Positions 1-12,900 of a stretch of DNA of 64,000 nucleotides are shown here, piece by piece. Source of the stretch: Mrakia gelida. Taxonomy: Eukaryota; Basidiomycota; Tremellomycetes; Cystofilobasidiales; Mrakiaceae. Below the pieces are notes generated by a model that was given only the letters and a program-made list of their open reading frames with translations, did not search any database and had not been told where the DNA came from. Positions within the stretch are counted from its first letter, which is position 1. Each line of letters opens with the position of its first letter. The DNA lies in the NCBI GenBank assembly GCA_024345305.1, contig BRON01000002.1:3126925-3190924 (forward strand), in the 5' to 3' direction. The position numbers were made by a program, and so were the translations under genes.

Positions 1-1016
1 TTCCACCAGGAGCTCGTCAAGCGAGTCAAGAACCTCCACACCGCCGATTGCCTTCGAGCCAACAAGTTCGTTCTTCCTCTTTTCGCCGTCCCTCTTCGCC
101 TCGCTCGAACTGACGCGTTGTCCTTCCTCTCTCGCCTTGTTTCTAGGTCCACCATGGCTTGGGGACTCGAGGCTCGAGTTCCTTTCCTCGACAAGTCTTT
201 CCTCGAGGTCGCCATGTCGATCGACCCCAAGTACAAGGAGTTCGGAAAGGGAGCTGCTCAGAAGACCGACGCTGATGGTTGCCCCATGATGGAGAAGGTG
301 AGCTTCTCTGCCTCGTTCTTACTCTCCAAAAGACGAGCTCTGACCTTACATCTCCCTTCTCTCTCACAGTACATCCTCCGAAAAGCCTTCGACTGCTCCC
401 CCGACGGAAAGGTTCGTCGTCGTTTCGTTTCGCATCGCTCCTCGTCCCTCTCCTGACCTGTTCTTCGCTTTCTCGCTCGTTCTCCAGGCCTACCTCCCTC
501 ACTCCATCCTCTGGCGACAGAAGGAGCAGTTCTCCGACGGTGTTGGATACTCGTGGATCGACGGAATGAAGTCTCACTCCGCTGAGGTCGTCTCGGACGA
601 GCACCTCGCCGCCTCCGCTGAGAAGTGGGGACAGACCGAGGGTGCCGAGTGGACCAAGGAGGCCGTTTGGATCAGGGATATCTTCGAGAGTGAGTTTCAA
701 CCCCTCTCAGTTGTTTTGATCGCGCAGGAAGGAGAGAGAAAGAGCGCAGAGCTGACCTCGTCGCGTTCGTTTCGTCGTTCTTCCTTTTCAACAGAGCACT
801 TCCCCTCGAAGGCCGCCGCTGCCACTACCGTTCGGTGAGTCTTTGAACCCTCTCTTCCGTCTTCTCGAACCCGTCCACTGAGCTCTACCCTTCGCTTCGT
901 TCTCGTCCTTTCACAGATGGATCCCCCGAACCGACTGGGGAATGTCTTCGGATCCCTCTGGACGAGCCGTTAAGATCCACGACCAGGCTTACGAGGGAGG
1001 AGTCAAGCAGGAGTAG
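1..1016 (+). CDS. ASN1: asparagine synthetase (glutamine-hydrolysing), C-terminal part
   Basis: Makes asparagine from aspartate, glutamine and ATP in the cytosol. Only the C-terminal synthetase part is present; the gene enters from the left edge. Exons read 1-65, 147-297, 370-411, 488-689, 795-834 and 918-1016, all with GT..AG introns and CTGAC branch sites. The first exon starts in frame with [11 protein letters not shown], and splicing at 65/147 restores [19 protein letters not shown], the conserved ATP-binding-domain motif of the family. The tail contains [17 protein letters not shown] and ends GVKQE before TAG, a usual ending for fungal enzymes. The missing N-terminus would carry the class II glutamine amidotransferase domain. 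Two of the donors are GTTCGT. Assignment is firm; which paralogue name applies is not known. Confidence 0.95.
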
Positions 1017-1540
1017 ATGTTTTCTCGTTTATTAGCTGTACCGCACGTTCTAGGCTAGTTGGTTTGTGCTTCGCGGTCGAGCTCGAAAGGGAACAGTCCG
1101 AGAAGAGGTCTGGACGACGAGCCTTGCTCAATCTTCAGGCTCGATGCAGCTGCAGAGAGACTGAGAAGTCGAGGTCTCGCGTCTCAGTGACATCCGAAAG
1201 CTTGCCCTTGAGGGGACAGCGAGCTTCGAAAAGCGAAGGCAGTACGAGGGAAGGACGACGACGCGTCGAGAACAAGACAACTCGATTGTCTCTGCGACTC
1301 TTCTTGATCGATTTTCTCAACTCAAAGTTCCATGTCTCGCACTCTCAGTCACCAAATCTCATGCTCGATGTCTACCAGACCATCACCTTCTCACCTCGGC
1401 CGTGTGAAATCCTTCTAGAAGGTCCCAGCTCATCTGTCCTCTTTGTCTCCGAAAACGGAGCGTCGACTTCGACTCAGATCTCGAGAGCTCGCCATCCTCT
1501 CCCCAACCAGCTCCCTTCCTTCCAACTCAACTCTCCCAAA
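1017..1540. other. intergenic: ASN 3' flank and promoter of the next gene
   Basis: Tandem plus-strand genes flank this 524-base stretch. It should hold the asparagine synthetase 3' UTR and terminator and the upstream gene's promoter. The last 100 bases are pyrimidine-rich, as is common before fungal start codons. I see no RNA gene or repeat; open frames here lack splice or coding signals. Confidence 0.5.
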
Positions 1541-2376
1541 ATGCCCTCCGCTACCTCCCTGGAAGAGGAAGTTCTCGACGTGGCTTCTGGTCTCGAGCTG
1601 GACGCTCAGACGTGAGTCTCTTTCTCGCTTCGTTGAGCTGAGAAGAAGAGGGAAGGAAGGAGGTCGGACGAGCTTCTCGCTGGCTCCTTCTTTCCCTGAG
1701 TTCGCTCGTGCTAGCTCGTGGCTGACCTTGAATTCTACTTTGGGTGGGCTGGGCGTGTGATCAGGTTCTTCATCGCCCTTGTGTTGATCTCCGTTGGAGG
1801 TCTTACGGTTCGATACGTGTGGAGGAAGTTCATCAACCCTCCGGCTCACTCTGGGTGAGCTCGACCTCCTTCTTCTCTGCTTTCTTGAGCTTATTCGCTC
1901 AACATATCGAGCCAAATCTGACTTCTTCGCTCTCACGGTCGTTCTTGTCGTGCAGTTACGGATGGGGATCCCCCGGTTTCATCACCTCCGGCGTCAGGAA
2001 AGGTGAGCTCACACCCTCCTTCCTTCCCTCCCTCTCCCTTCCCTTCCTCCTTCATTCTCCCTGACCTCACATCCTCCCTTCCCTTTTTTGTCTTCCTTGT
2101 ACAGCCTGGGTCCCCAACCCCAACCCCGGACGACAAATCATTGAGCGAGACGACCGACACCTCTACCAAGACGGCGTTTCCGCTCCCGACGACGCTGCTC
2201 CCGTTGAACCTACCCACACGTCCTTCTCCATCAAGGAGAAGCTCGCTCAGGAGAAGCTCGAGGGAGGGAAGAAGAACAAGCCTGAAGGATGGGAGGACGA
2301 GTGGCTGCCTGAGGGAGCCGCGAAGGCGAAGAACGCTGGGAACGTGAAGGAGAGGAAGGGGAAGGGGAAGAAGTAA
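1541..2376 (+). CDS. small single-pass membrane protein, unrecognised
   Basis: Four exons (1541-1611, 1765-1854, 1956-2002, 2105-2376) splice in frame to about 160 residues. The start ATG has the context CCCAAAATG. An acidic N-terminus (MPSATSLEEEVLDVASGLEL) is followed by one hydrophobic segment near residues 25-41 (FFIALVLISVGGLTVRY), then WRKFINPP, a Gly/aromatic stretch (YGWGSPGFITSG) and a long charged tail ending KERKGKGKK. The acidic-outside, basic-inside layout suggests a cytosolic Lys-rich tail. A small ER or mitochondrial membrane protein is likely, but I recognise no family. Tiny exons with perfect phase agreement are the main evidence that the gene is real. Confidence 0.75.
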
Positions 2377-2767
2377 AAGGAGGAGCTCGAGACGAGCTTT
2401 GACGAACGACTGCTTTTCATAGAGATTAGGGCTACGGATGCGATGCGATCTTGTTATTGACTCGTGTGGGTTGGAGGACACTGTCCGAGCTTTTGGAAGA
2501 GAAGGAAGGGGAGTGCGAGCGCGCAGGGAGGAAGGTCGACCTGAACGCGTTCGGACCTCGAAAACAAAACGTCAAGAGCACATGCAGGATCACAAAAGAA
2601 AACATCAGGGGAAGAGAGTCAAACGTAGATTATGAGGTCGTGAATAGGGCGAATAAGTAGTAGATGAGCAGCAGTCAATAATAAGTCGTCGTTCGTGAGT
2701 CGTCGTCGTCGCGCGTGAATAGTGTTCGTTTTCGTTCTCCCTCCCTTTCCTCCAAGCACCACCTTCG
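2377..2767. other. intergenic between convergent genes
   Basis: 391 bases between the 3' ends of the small membrane protein gene (plus) and the TMEM184-like gene (minus). It should hold both 3' UTRs. No gene, repeat or RNA signal was recognised. Confidence 0.5.
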
Positions 2768-5700
2768 TCACCGAAGAACCTCATTCGGGAACCTAGGATC
2801 GTAGTTCGGCGACCTCCTCGACGACTCGGGCTGTTGCGGTTGAGAAGCAGGAGGATTGAGTCTCCAACGACTTGGCTGAGCAACTCCGTTGGGATCTGAT
2901 GGAGGTTGGTTGGGTCTGAGGGAGGATCGATCGGGACGGGGAGGTAGTATTTGAGTGGCGGAAGGGAGGATTGGGTATCGGGCAGGTGAGAGAGGGGTTG
3001 GGCTGCGTGAAGCGAGGAGGAGAGGGAGGAGGTCAGTCAGCGTCGAGACGAAAGCGAAAGCGAACGAGCCAAAACTCACAGGATGATCTTCCTAGGCACA
3101 GCTCGGGATTCGGGGATGTAGAGCCTGCTGGCTTCCGGAACGGACCGGGGTCCTTGACGAGTGGGAGGGGAGGAGTCTGGCCTGGAGGGAGGAGGAGGAG
3201 GAGGAGCTCGGTGTTGCGACGCGACTTGAGGAGCTGGAGGAGGAGGAGGAGCCGAAGGGATGACGATGGGAGGTTGAGGTGGGAAGAAAGGATTGCTTTG
3301 TCGACGAGGTGAGGGTGATAAAGGAGCAGGGGAAGACAGAGCCGTCATGAACGAGTTGGGCGAGCCGAAGTCGAGGACGGGCAGTTCCATTCCAGCGAGG
3401 AGTGAAGGCGACGAAGGACGAGTAGGACCGAACGTTCCAGCTTCCGAGTTGTCGCCCGATCGATGTGGAGAGTGACCGTCTGGGTTGTCGAGAGCGCTAC
3501 CGTTCGAGAACCGATCCAGAGGGGATTCAGCGGAGACGTAGCTTGCTCCGGATTCCCTGTGTCGAGCGGGAGGTTTGACGACGAGAGGGCTTGGGATGGT
3601 GCTGGAAGGTGAGGAGATCGATGGGAGGTGACGATGAGTGTAGGTGGGACTGAGGGGAGCTGGAGCGTTGTAGATCCGAAGAGAGTTGGGTCCGATAGGG
3701 AACGAAGGACGTTGGAGGTGGATTGGAGGAGGGTTGGAGTAGATGTTGAACGATGGTTTGGGAACGACCTTGACGGGAGCGACTTCCTCCTCGTTGCTGA
3801 GACCGACGTACTTCCCACTCCTCTCTCTCCTCGACTGAGAAGCAGAAGGGGGCATGACCGTCAGCCCGTCGTCCACCGCTCGAGTCTCCTCGACGCGTTG
3901 CTCGCTCTCCCCACCACTTCTTCCTCCTCCAAACCACCCCCACCAGCCACCTCCTCCTTCCTCGACTACCTTGGGCTTCGGCTCAGCCTCTCGTCTACTC
4001 CTTCCGTTGAAGTGCCGCCGATCGATCTCGCTTTGAGCTGGGGAGGACGGCCGAAGAAGGATGATGGGAGAGGGAAGAGGAGGGGCGATTTGATTCGAGT
4101 GGTCGTTCGACGATGCCGCTGAGGAGATGGCGGCCGCTTCGAGTCGGCGATTAAGCCTCTCGTCCACTCCAGGATCGAGATCTGGGTTGACGTAGTTGAA
4201 GGCGAAGGTTCGAGAGGGGAAGAGGGAGAGTTGAGGGGAGTTTGGTGGTCGCGTCAAAGTCCTGTTGGGTCCATTCGCTCCTCGTCCAGCAGCGTTCCTC
4301 CCTCCAGTCCCTCCTTGGTAGTGCTGACCCTTCCTCCCCAACTCCGGATGTCGAGCGTCGTACCAATCCGTCAACCCAGCGATCCTCGCTTCCCTTCCAA
4401 GGGTGTCGTCCCCTCCTCCTCTCTCTCCTCGCCCTGCTCTCGCTCGTCTCCGATCCTCCTCGTACCCCAAATCCTCCATCCCCGAATCCCAAACATCTTC
4501 CTCCACCTCCTCATCCCTCGTCCCATCACTCCCAATGCCCCACTTCGCCTCCTCCCCAACCTTCCTCCTCGCCAACTCGGCAGCACTCAAGTGTGGAGCG
4601 ACGACCTCTCGTTCCCTCCTCTTCCCCATGACCACCTCAAAGTCCTTCTCGCGATCGGGTCCGTCGGGAGCAAGACCTCGCATCTTGGAGAACATGTAGG
4701 AGGACCCGGAGGAGAACTCGCGACCGAAGTCACGGAAGTCGAGCGCGTGCCCAAGGGATTTCCAGCGAGAGGTTTTGAGGGTTCGGTCTTCGGGTCGGTA
4801 GGCGAGGTCTGGGGTCGAGAAGCAAAAGAAGAGGCGCAGGGTCAGTAGGGGTTTTCGAACGGAGAACGACCGAAACGAACAGGTGAAGGCTCGGATGTGG
4901 AGGAAGGCGAAGCTGAAAGCAAACCACTACGCGTCAGTCGGCGAACTTCTCGAGTTCGAACGGAGAGTAGAAGAGCACCCACATCACCATCTCGAAAGTC
5001 TCGAGCAAAGCGTTCAGACCCACGAGGACATCGTCAGCCGTCTGCAACGTGCGTAAAACAGAGAGCGAGAAAGTCAGCTCTCAAACGAGGAGGGACAAGG
5101 CTCGTTGGTTTCGAACGCTCACCATGTACTTCGTCGCTTTGATCGCACCGTACGACGAAAGAACCGAGAGGAAGGACGCCTGCCAGAAGGTGAGGAAGAC
5201 GACGGACTGAGAACGAAGAAGCCGATCAGCTTGTGCTCCCAACGCTTGTTCGGATCGCGAACGAGGAGAAGAAACGAACCTTGATGCAGAGGAACTTGAT
5301 GATAGGCGAAAACGGCTTGAGCTCCTTCGCGACCACCACGTAGAGCTGAAGAACGCAGTACATAGCGACGGAGACGGAGACCGAGATGGCGACGGTGATC
5401 TGGACAGACGAAACCGAGGTCAGGAGGAGTTCGAGTCTCGCAGCAGCAGGAGAGAAAGAAAAGCTCACCCAGATGTGGGAGTAGACGGGCGAGTAAGAGG
5501 CGATGCAGTAGAGACCGATGTAATTGGTGACGACGGCGGCGAGAGTTGAGGCTGGTCGGATGAAGACGTATCTGAAAAAGCACGAAGAGGGTGTTGTCAA
5601 TTTTCGGACGCGTCTCGAAGAACGAGAAGGCAGAAAGGAACGTACTGCATGATACCCCACTTTTGCAGCTGCAGGAAGTACAGCCCACTCGGTCTGTATT

Positions 5701-6694
5701 TCACCCATCCGAAAGGCCTTCGCCAGGCAAAGCAAGAACGAGTCAGAACACGACGAGCGAGCCGGAAGATCTTGGACGAGAGCGATGGACTCACCACATC
5801 CATTTCTCCAGATGCTTATCCCTGAACACCTCCTTCACCTCCCTCTCGGTCTCACCGAGATAAGCGAGGAGCAGGTAGAAGAACGAAGCGATCACGAAGG
5901 CCTCGTAGCAATCTAGAGGAAAGAAAGGGGCGACCGTTCAGTTCAAACTCTCTCTTCTGCTAGCAAAGGTTCGACTCACCTCGGATGAGCTCGAAGTACA
6001 GAGCGTCCTGGTAGAAGACGTAAGAGAGGAAAGAGACGATCCCGTAGATGGGGACCATTAGGAGAAGTCTGAACGAGGAGGAAAGCCGAACGTGAGAGGT
6101 GAGCAAGGTTCGAGCGCGCGCGAAGAGTCGAAGAAGAGAACAGAAGGGAGAGGAGGGGGAGAGGGAGGCTGAACGAACCGAACGATGTGTCGCTGTTGCC
6201 GCTTGTCGGTGTAGTAGGTGAGATGGTGGTAAATGAGCCAGAAGCTGGTCGTGGCTGAGGAAACGAAGGGAAAGGGGCGAAGAGGGAAAGGGAGCGGCGA
6301 AGGTCAGTCTCATCGAGAACTCCCGCCCGTCGCTCGTTCAGCGGCGTTCGAAGGAGTTCAGGACTCACCAGAGATGATGGCGAAGAATCCAGAGATGATC
6401 CAGCCGACGTGATGGGCTATGAAGGAGAAGGAGGGCAGAGGGGAGGTCAGCTTGAGCTCGAGGCTCCTCGCAGACCTTGCTCAAACGTCCCGTCCTCGAT
6501 CAGCCTGCTCGCCTTTGAAGACGAGATTTCCGTCCGAGTAGAAGGGTATAGGATCAGCCTGGTTCAGACGATGAGACGAGGAGTAGAAGTCAGCTTGGGA
6601 ACGGGGAGGGATCGAGGCAAGGAAGAGAGGGCAGGAGGAGGCGGGAGAGCGAGCTCACCTCGGCTTCGTGAACTGGGCAAGAAGAGTTCCCCAT
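2768..6694 (-). CDS. TMEM184/DUF300 family membrane protein (organic solute transporter alpha fold)
   Basis: A 7-TM-type protein of the TMEM184/LAZ1/Ost-alpha family (Pfam DUF300). Exons on the minus strand: 6694-6659, 6558-6513, 6416-6369, 6254-6179, 6068-5980, 5912-5795, 5717-5646, then five or six more down to 2768. The spliced protein shows HHVGWIISGFFAIIS, SFWLIYHHLTYYTDKRQQRH, VRLLLMVPIYGIVSFLSYVF, the family hallmark DCYEAFVIASFFYLLLAYLG, RPSGLYFLQLQKWGIMQYVF, FIRPASTLAA and a later FRDFGREFSS. The core is about 400 residues. A Pro/Ser/Arg-rich tail of about 600 residues follows, far longer than in animal members, and the last exon (about 3008-2768) is joined across a GTGAGT intron. 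The intron at 6512-6417 has a GC donor, needed to make LVFK|AHHVGW. Family members act in endomembrane and vacuolar trafficking or solute export; the exact role here is unknown. Confidence 0.9.
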
Positions 6695-7099
6695 CGTGGC
6701 CAGGTTCGTTTAGAGAATCGTAGGTCGTGAATAGTAGAGTCGTGAAGTATAGAGGAGTCGAGTCGTAGTCCCTTGAGGCCGTTGGGTCGTGTGGAGAAGG
6801 GAGAGAGGGAAGGCGAGGAGAAGGGAGGGGTGAGCTTCAGCCCGTGGTGGACGAGCGAGCTTTCCTGGTGAACCTTCGTTCGTATAGAAGGTCGTGGTTG
6901 AAGGTCAAGAGTGAGTGTGAGCTAGAAGGGAAAGACATGCTTCCAATTCAACCCTTCCCCCCTCTCTTTGGGGTCTTTGTGGAGGTTTAGGAGCAAACGC
7001 AAAAGGAGGAAGAGGAGTCGAAAGGGTCGATCTCCTCTTGATGAGCTCGAAGTTTCCTTCCCTTCCCTGCACAACCCACCATCATCTCGCAAACCCAAG
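6695..7099. promoter_or_regulatory. divergent promoter region, TMEM184-like / ADGF
   Basis: 405 bases between two divergent start codons, so both core promoters and 5' UTRs must lie here. The last 60 bases before 7100 are pyrimidine- and CA-rich. No specific factor site was identified. Confidence 0.5.
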
Positions 7100-9795
7100 A
7101 TGTCTTCCTCTCCCTCTTCAGCCCTCGTCGCTCATCTCGAAGCTCGAGACAAGCTCATCGCTCAGGAGAAATCTCTCCGCTTCGACTCGGACAAGCTCGC
7201 GAACCTCTCCTCCGCCGAGAAGGAAGCGGAGCGCATCGTCAGAGCTATCAGAGCGGAGGAGCACATCTCAGTATGGGAGACGGAAGATGAGAAGCCAGAT
7301 ATCTTCCCTGGGTGAGTCTCAAGTCGACGACGAGCAGGGGGGAGCTGTGGAACGAAGGGCGGAAGGAGGGCTGAGCTCGGACGATTGATGGCGAAGCTCA
7401 CCGTTCCTCCCTCGTTTCTTCCTTCCCTTCCTTCCAGAATGCACTTCCTCACCTCCAAGGAGACGATGGAGAAGACCAGGCTCTTTAAACTCCTCAAAAC
7501 TATGCCTGTACGCCTTCTGCGCTCTTCCCTACTGTCGCTCTCGCTCTTCGCCGACCTGATCAGCCCCTCTCCCTCACTTCATCCCTCGTCGCTTCTCAGA
7601 AAGGATGCATTCTCCACTGCCACATGGACGCTATGTAGGTCGCCTCTTCGTGCCTTTTCTCCTACCCTGACGACCTAACTCGCCTCGTCCGCCTTCTTTC
7701 CGCACTCATATAGGTGCGACGCTCGATTCCTCCTCGCCCAAGCCCTCCTCCATCCCGAGATGCACATCTCCTCGCCCGGAAATCCCCTCCCATCCTCTGG
7801 ACCCTTCAGCAGCTACCACTCCTCCCTCGACTCCCTCCCAGTCTTCAAAGCCTTACCTCTCTCCTTCAAACTGGCGGCGGAGACGTCCATCTACTCGGAC
7901 GAGTACATCCCTGGAGACTGGGTTCCTCTCGCGAAGGCTCGGAGCGAGTACCCTGGAGGAGTCCACGAGTTCGACAACGCTGTGTTGGGTCTGTTGATCA
8001 TCGAGCCCGGAAGCTCGTATGAGGACTACCCTACGAGCGATAAGATCTGGAAGAAGTTCGGTTCGACCTTCATCGTCTCGAACGTGAGTTCTTTCCACCT
8101 CTCGATCTCGTCAACGCGCGCTCGTCCTTTTCGCTCGACAAGACGACTTGAGATCTGACTCGTCTCTTTTCCTCATTTTGCCCAGGGTCTCCTCGGTTTC
8201 GAACCCATCTACCGAGCCTACATCAAGCAGGTCTTCTACTCCGCCATCGAGGACGGCGTCGCTTGGGTCGAGACTCGAATCAACTTCCTCCGTCCGACGA
8301 TGATATCCGCGTCTGGAACGGACGATCTGGGCCATTCAGACTGGCTGAGAATTTATGGCGAGATGGTTGAGGAAGTGAAGAAGGAGATGGCTGAGAAGGG
8401 GCGGGCTGATGAGTTCTGGGGTGCTATCGTGAGTCGCTGTTCGCCCCTTCCAATCTGTCTCGACGCTTGTTGACGTCTCGCGTTTCTTCCTCGAAGATCA
8501 TCTACACGACCATTCGGTTCATCGACAACGACTCCATTCGTGTGGCCATGGAGGACTGCATCGCTCTGAAGAAGCAATACCCTCATCTCATTGCTGGTGA
8601 GTTGTTTTGTCCAGTTGCCTCGAGACCCGTCGCTCGAACTGATTCCTCCTTCCTCGGCGCGCCTTTCCCTGACAGGTTTCGACTTGGTCGGCCACGAGGA
8701 CTCCCTGAAACCTCTCAAGTACTACCTCGAGTCTCTCTTATGGTTCCAAGAGCGGGTGAAGGAGGAGGGACTCGATATTCCGTTCATCTTCCAGTGAGTT
8801 CCGTCGCGTCTTGCTCGCTCGCCTCCTTTCTGAACCTTCGACCTTTCCTCTTCCGTCCACAGTGCCGGAGAGACCCTCGGAGACGGTGATGCGATCGACG
8901 ATAACCTCTTCGATGCCATTCTTCTCGTGAGTCCTCGTTTCACGTCCAGCGATACCTCGTCGCGTCGAGCGCTGACTCGTCTCCTCCCTTCGTCCTTTCA
9001 CCCCCAGGGAACAAAACGGATAGGTCATGGCTTCTCGCTAGCGAAACATCCTCTTCTCATGCAGCTCTGCCGGGAGAGAAAGATCGCCATCGAAGTCTGC
9101 CCGATTTCGTGAGTCGAACGAAACTCTTCGGCTCGTTGCGACCTCGACTCGTTTCGTTTCGCTGATTGCTCTTCACTCTCTCGTCTTCCAGGAGCGAGAT
9201 CCTCCGCTACACTCCGTCGATACTGAACCACCCCGTTCAGATCTTGTTGAACAACGGCGTCCCCGTTTGCCTGAGCTGCGATGATCCTCAGATCTTGTGA
9301 GCGTTCTCGCGCTCTCGATCTCGTCTCGTCTCGTCTCTTCGCGAACAAGCTGACTTCGTTCGTTGGTGTCTATCAGCGGTAATTTGGGTCTTTCGAACGA
9401 CTTCTACCAGGTGAGCGACCGTCCTATCTCTCTCAACTCCTCTCGACCTTTCCTCGCTCGCCGGGCCTCTTGCCTTTCTTGACTTTCTCTCCTTTCTCTT
9501 CTCTCTCAGGTCCTGGTCGGCTCCGAAGCTACAGGTCTCATCTCCCTAGCAGTCCTAGCAGAGCAGAGCATCGAGGTACGTTTCTTCTTCTTCTTTTCTT
9601 TCTCCTTATCGAAAGACGCGACTCCCCGCGGCAACTCACTCACACGACCTCTCCCTCTTTCCCTCTCTCCCTCCCTTCCTTCCTTCCCTCGTGCAGTACT
9701 CATGCATGAACCCCGACCTGAAGAAACGCTGCCTCGCCATTTGGAGGAAGCAGTGGGTAGCCTACGTAGATTCCATAGTCGCTGGAAATGCTTGA
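7100..9795 (+). CDS. adenosine deaminase-related growth factor type (ADGF/ADA2-like) deaminase
   Basis: Metal-dependent deaminase expected to convert adenosine or deoxyadenosine to inosine forms. About a dozen exons splice to roughly 500 residues. Motifs in order: MPKGCILHCHMDAM (zinc HxH), FDLVGHEDSLKP, FHAGETLGDGDA (His and catalytic Glu), GTKRIGHGFSLAKHP, CPISSEILRYTPSILNHP and CLSCDDPQIFG (zinc Asp). The SSEILRYTPSILNHP segment is typical of the ADGF/CECR1 branch rather than classical ADA. The N-terminus (MSSSPSSALVAHLEARDKL) is polar and coiled, with no signal peptide, unlike secreted animal ADA2, so a cytosolic enzyme is inferred. The start is the first ATG, followed by an open exon to a GTGAGT donor at about 7311. 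The next gene begins only 116 bases after the stop. Confidence 0.93.
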
Positions 9796-9911
9796 GCTTC
9801 GCCTTTGTTTTCGTGCTCGACCTTTGGACGGCCACGTCCGAAAGGCTGAAAAGAAGGAGGTCTTGGTCTCGAACCTCTCTGAACGCAAACGTCGACCTTC
9901 TCAAGCGAACA

Positions 9912-12900
9912 ATGACTTCGGAGACCACCCCTCTTCGACCAAGAAGCACAGGCACAGATCAGTCGTATGGATCCACGCCCACAGCTGTTTCGGTTAGCTC
10001 GCAGGATGGGGAGGAGGTCGGAGCGAGCGTGAAGGATGGAGTGGAGGATGGATCGCTTCCTAGAGTTCAGCTCACTCCCAAGGAGTTCTGGTTGATGCTG
10101 TTGGGGCTGTTTATGACTGTTTGTGAGTATGGCTTCCTGCGTGGACACTGGGATGGGGCGAGAAGGGGAAGGGGAGAGGGAGGAAGGGAGCGAGCTTGAG
10201 CTCGAGCGAGGATGAAGAGGGAGGAGGAGAAGAAGCGCTGCTGACTCGCCTGCTTTCTCTATCTCGCCGAATCGAAGTCCTCGGAGCTCTTGATACTGTG
10301 AGTATGCACTTCGTATATCTCACAGTCTCGCGTTTGCTGATCTTGCTCTTCCTTTGTGGCAGACAATCGTCGCCACGCTCGTCTCCGATATCGGTGAGCT
10401 TGACCTTCCTTCCCTCCCTCTCTCCCCCTCTCACCTCGTCCCCTCTCACCCTCAAGCGTGTGCTGATTTTCCCTTTCTCTTCCGTTCTAGGCTCCTACTT
10501 CAACGCATCGCACATCACTAGTTGGCTGGGAGGAGCAGTGAGTCTGCAGTGCTTCCTCGCTCGCCTCGCTCGCATGAGCGCGAAAACCCTCGTTGTCGAC
10601 CTCGACTGATCTTGCTTCCCTCACGATCTCCAGTACCTTCTCAGCGTCTGCTGCTTCACTCCTCTAGTAAGTAGCAACGAATGGGGCGGAGAAGCTTGGA
10701 TGAGAGCTCAAGGTGACTGATCTTCGCTCATCGCAGTACGGACGACTCTGCAACATCATCGGACGCCGAGCTTCCTCTCTCCTTGCTGTGGGAGTCTTCA
10801 CCGTAGGGACCATCGGATGTGCGTTTGCGCCTACGATGAACACGCTCATTCTCGCTCGAGCTATCGCTGGGGTGCGTTTTCATCTCCGTCACGTTCGAAA
10901 CGCGTCGTGTGTCCTCTCCCCTCGCTGACCTTTTTCCTTCGTTATCTTCATGCAATTTAGATGGGAGGAGGAGGAATCATGACCGTCAGGTATGTGTGGT
11001 GGAGAAACAGGAACAGCTGAAGGGGTACAGGGCGTCGAACTCGCGAGCTCATTGTGCTTCTGTCCTCCCCCAACAGCTCCGTCGTTCTGTCGGACGTCGT
11101 TCCCCTGAGGTCGCGAGGTCTTTGGCAGGGATGCCTCAACGTTCTCTTTGGAGCTGGATCTGGAATCGGAGGTCCTCTCGGAGGTTACTTGAGCGACACT
11201 CTCGGATGGTGAGGCTCTTCCTTCCCTCTTCGTCGCGTCGTCCCTTCGGTACTGATTCCTCTCTCCGCCGCCCTCGTTTTCGCAGGAGATCCGCCTTCAT
11301 TATCCAAATCCCCTTCCTCCTCCTCGCAATGGTTCTCGTCTCCTCCTACCTTCACATCCCCATCCCACCCTCGCCCGACGGCAAGGTCCACTCGATGCGT
11401 TCGAGACTCTCCCGAATCGACTACGCAGGTTCAGTCACCCTCGTCTTCTTCATCGGATCCTTCCTCCTCGGGATCTCGCTCAAGACCAGTAGCGAGCTTC
11501 TGTGGAGTGATCCGAGGGTGTGGGGACTCTTCGTCGTCAGCGCGGTCTCTGGAGTCGCGTTCCTCTTCGTCGAGGTGTTCGTCGCGGCTGAGCCTGTTCT
11601 CCCGCTTGCGTTGTTGGAAGATGTGAGTTCCCGACGTTCAAACAACTCTTCTAGTGCTCACGCTGATCAGCTCTGCTTCGGTTTTGCAGCGAGGTCCTCT
11701 GGTTGTGGCGATCAACAACTTCGTAAGTCGAAACTCGTCGAGACGCGACGAGAACGAGACTGACGACTGCCGTGCCTCCTTCGTCGTCGTCCGCAGCTTC
11801 TTGCTATGATCGTGAGTTGCTTCGAGCATCCTCCTTCCTCTCATCTACCCCCGAAGCTGAACTTGTCGTATCTCTCCTCCCTTTCTCAGGCGTTCATCAC
11901 TGTGAGCCTCGTCCTCCTAGGTATCTCTTTCTACGCGATGCTCACGATCTCTTCTCGACTTCTACAGCTCTATAACGTACCTCTCTACTTCGTTGCCGTT
12001 CAACATGCTACCTCTTCGGTCGCTGGATCCCATCTCATCCCCAACTCGGTGAGTTCTACTCGCTCGTCGAATCGAACGATATCAGATCTGACGCGCTCGT
12101 CTCTCCTCCTTCTCCAGATCGCTCTATCCGTCGGCTCTCTCTCGACTGGATGGTACTTGAGGTACTCCGGTCGCTACTACAAAGCCACCAACTTCTCAGT
12201 CGTGCGTTTCGAGCTCTTTTCGCGTCCTCTTCGACGCGGGGAACTAACACATCTCAATCTTCTTTATCCTGGTTCACTGCCACAGTTCTTGGTTCTCGTA
12301 TCCTGTGTCACCCTCGCTACTTGGGACGAGGAGCGAACTCCCAATTGGCTCTTCTGGATCGGAGTCGTTCCCTTCGTTCGTTTGACGTTCCTTCTCGTTC
12401 TCGTGCCTCAGTCGAGCATCGCTGATGATTCCGCTCCCCTTTTGTCTTCAGGGCTTCGGTTCGAGCGCCGCCATCACCTCGACCCTCATCGCTATGATCG
12501 CCTCGGTTCCTCGAGATCAAATGGCCGTCGCAACAGGAAGTCAGTCGCGTAGTTTCTCCTCTCTTTCTTTCGACCTCGATCAGACGCTTTCCTTCTTCGA
12601 AACCAGTCTCGTACACCTTCCGAACCTCCGGCCAGGTCCTTGGTGTCTCGCTCTCCGGAGCCCTCACTCAGGCGGTCCTCCAGTCCGAACTTTCGAAGAG
12701 GATCACGGGCGAGGGATCTCGCGAGATGATCGAGAAGATCCGGTGAGTTCGCGTCGAAGCTCGACCACGCTCTTCCTTTTGCCTTCCTTTCCAAAACTAA
12801 CGTTCTTCTCCGCATCTCGCTTGACCCAGTCACTCCACCTCCTACATCTCGACCCTCCCTCCTCTTCTTCAACGAGAGGCTACTCAGTCCTATGCCGTCT

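Noticed and set aside
9702..10199. 165-codon frame spanning the deaminase 3' end and the transporter start
   Set aside because: It runs across the deaminase stop in another phase; two well-supported genes with matching exons explain the region.
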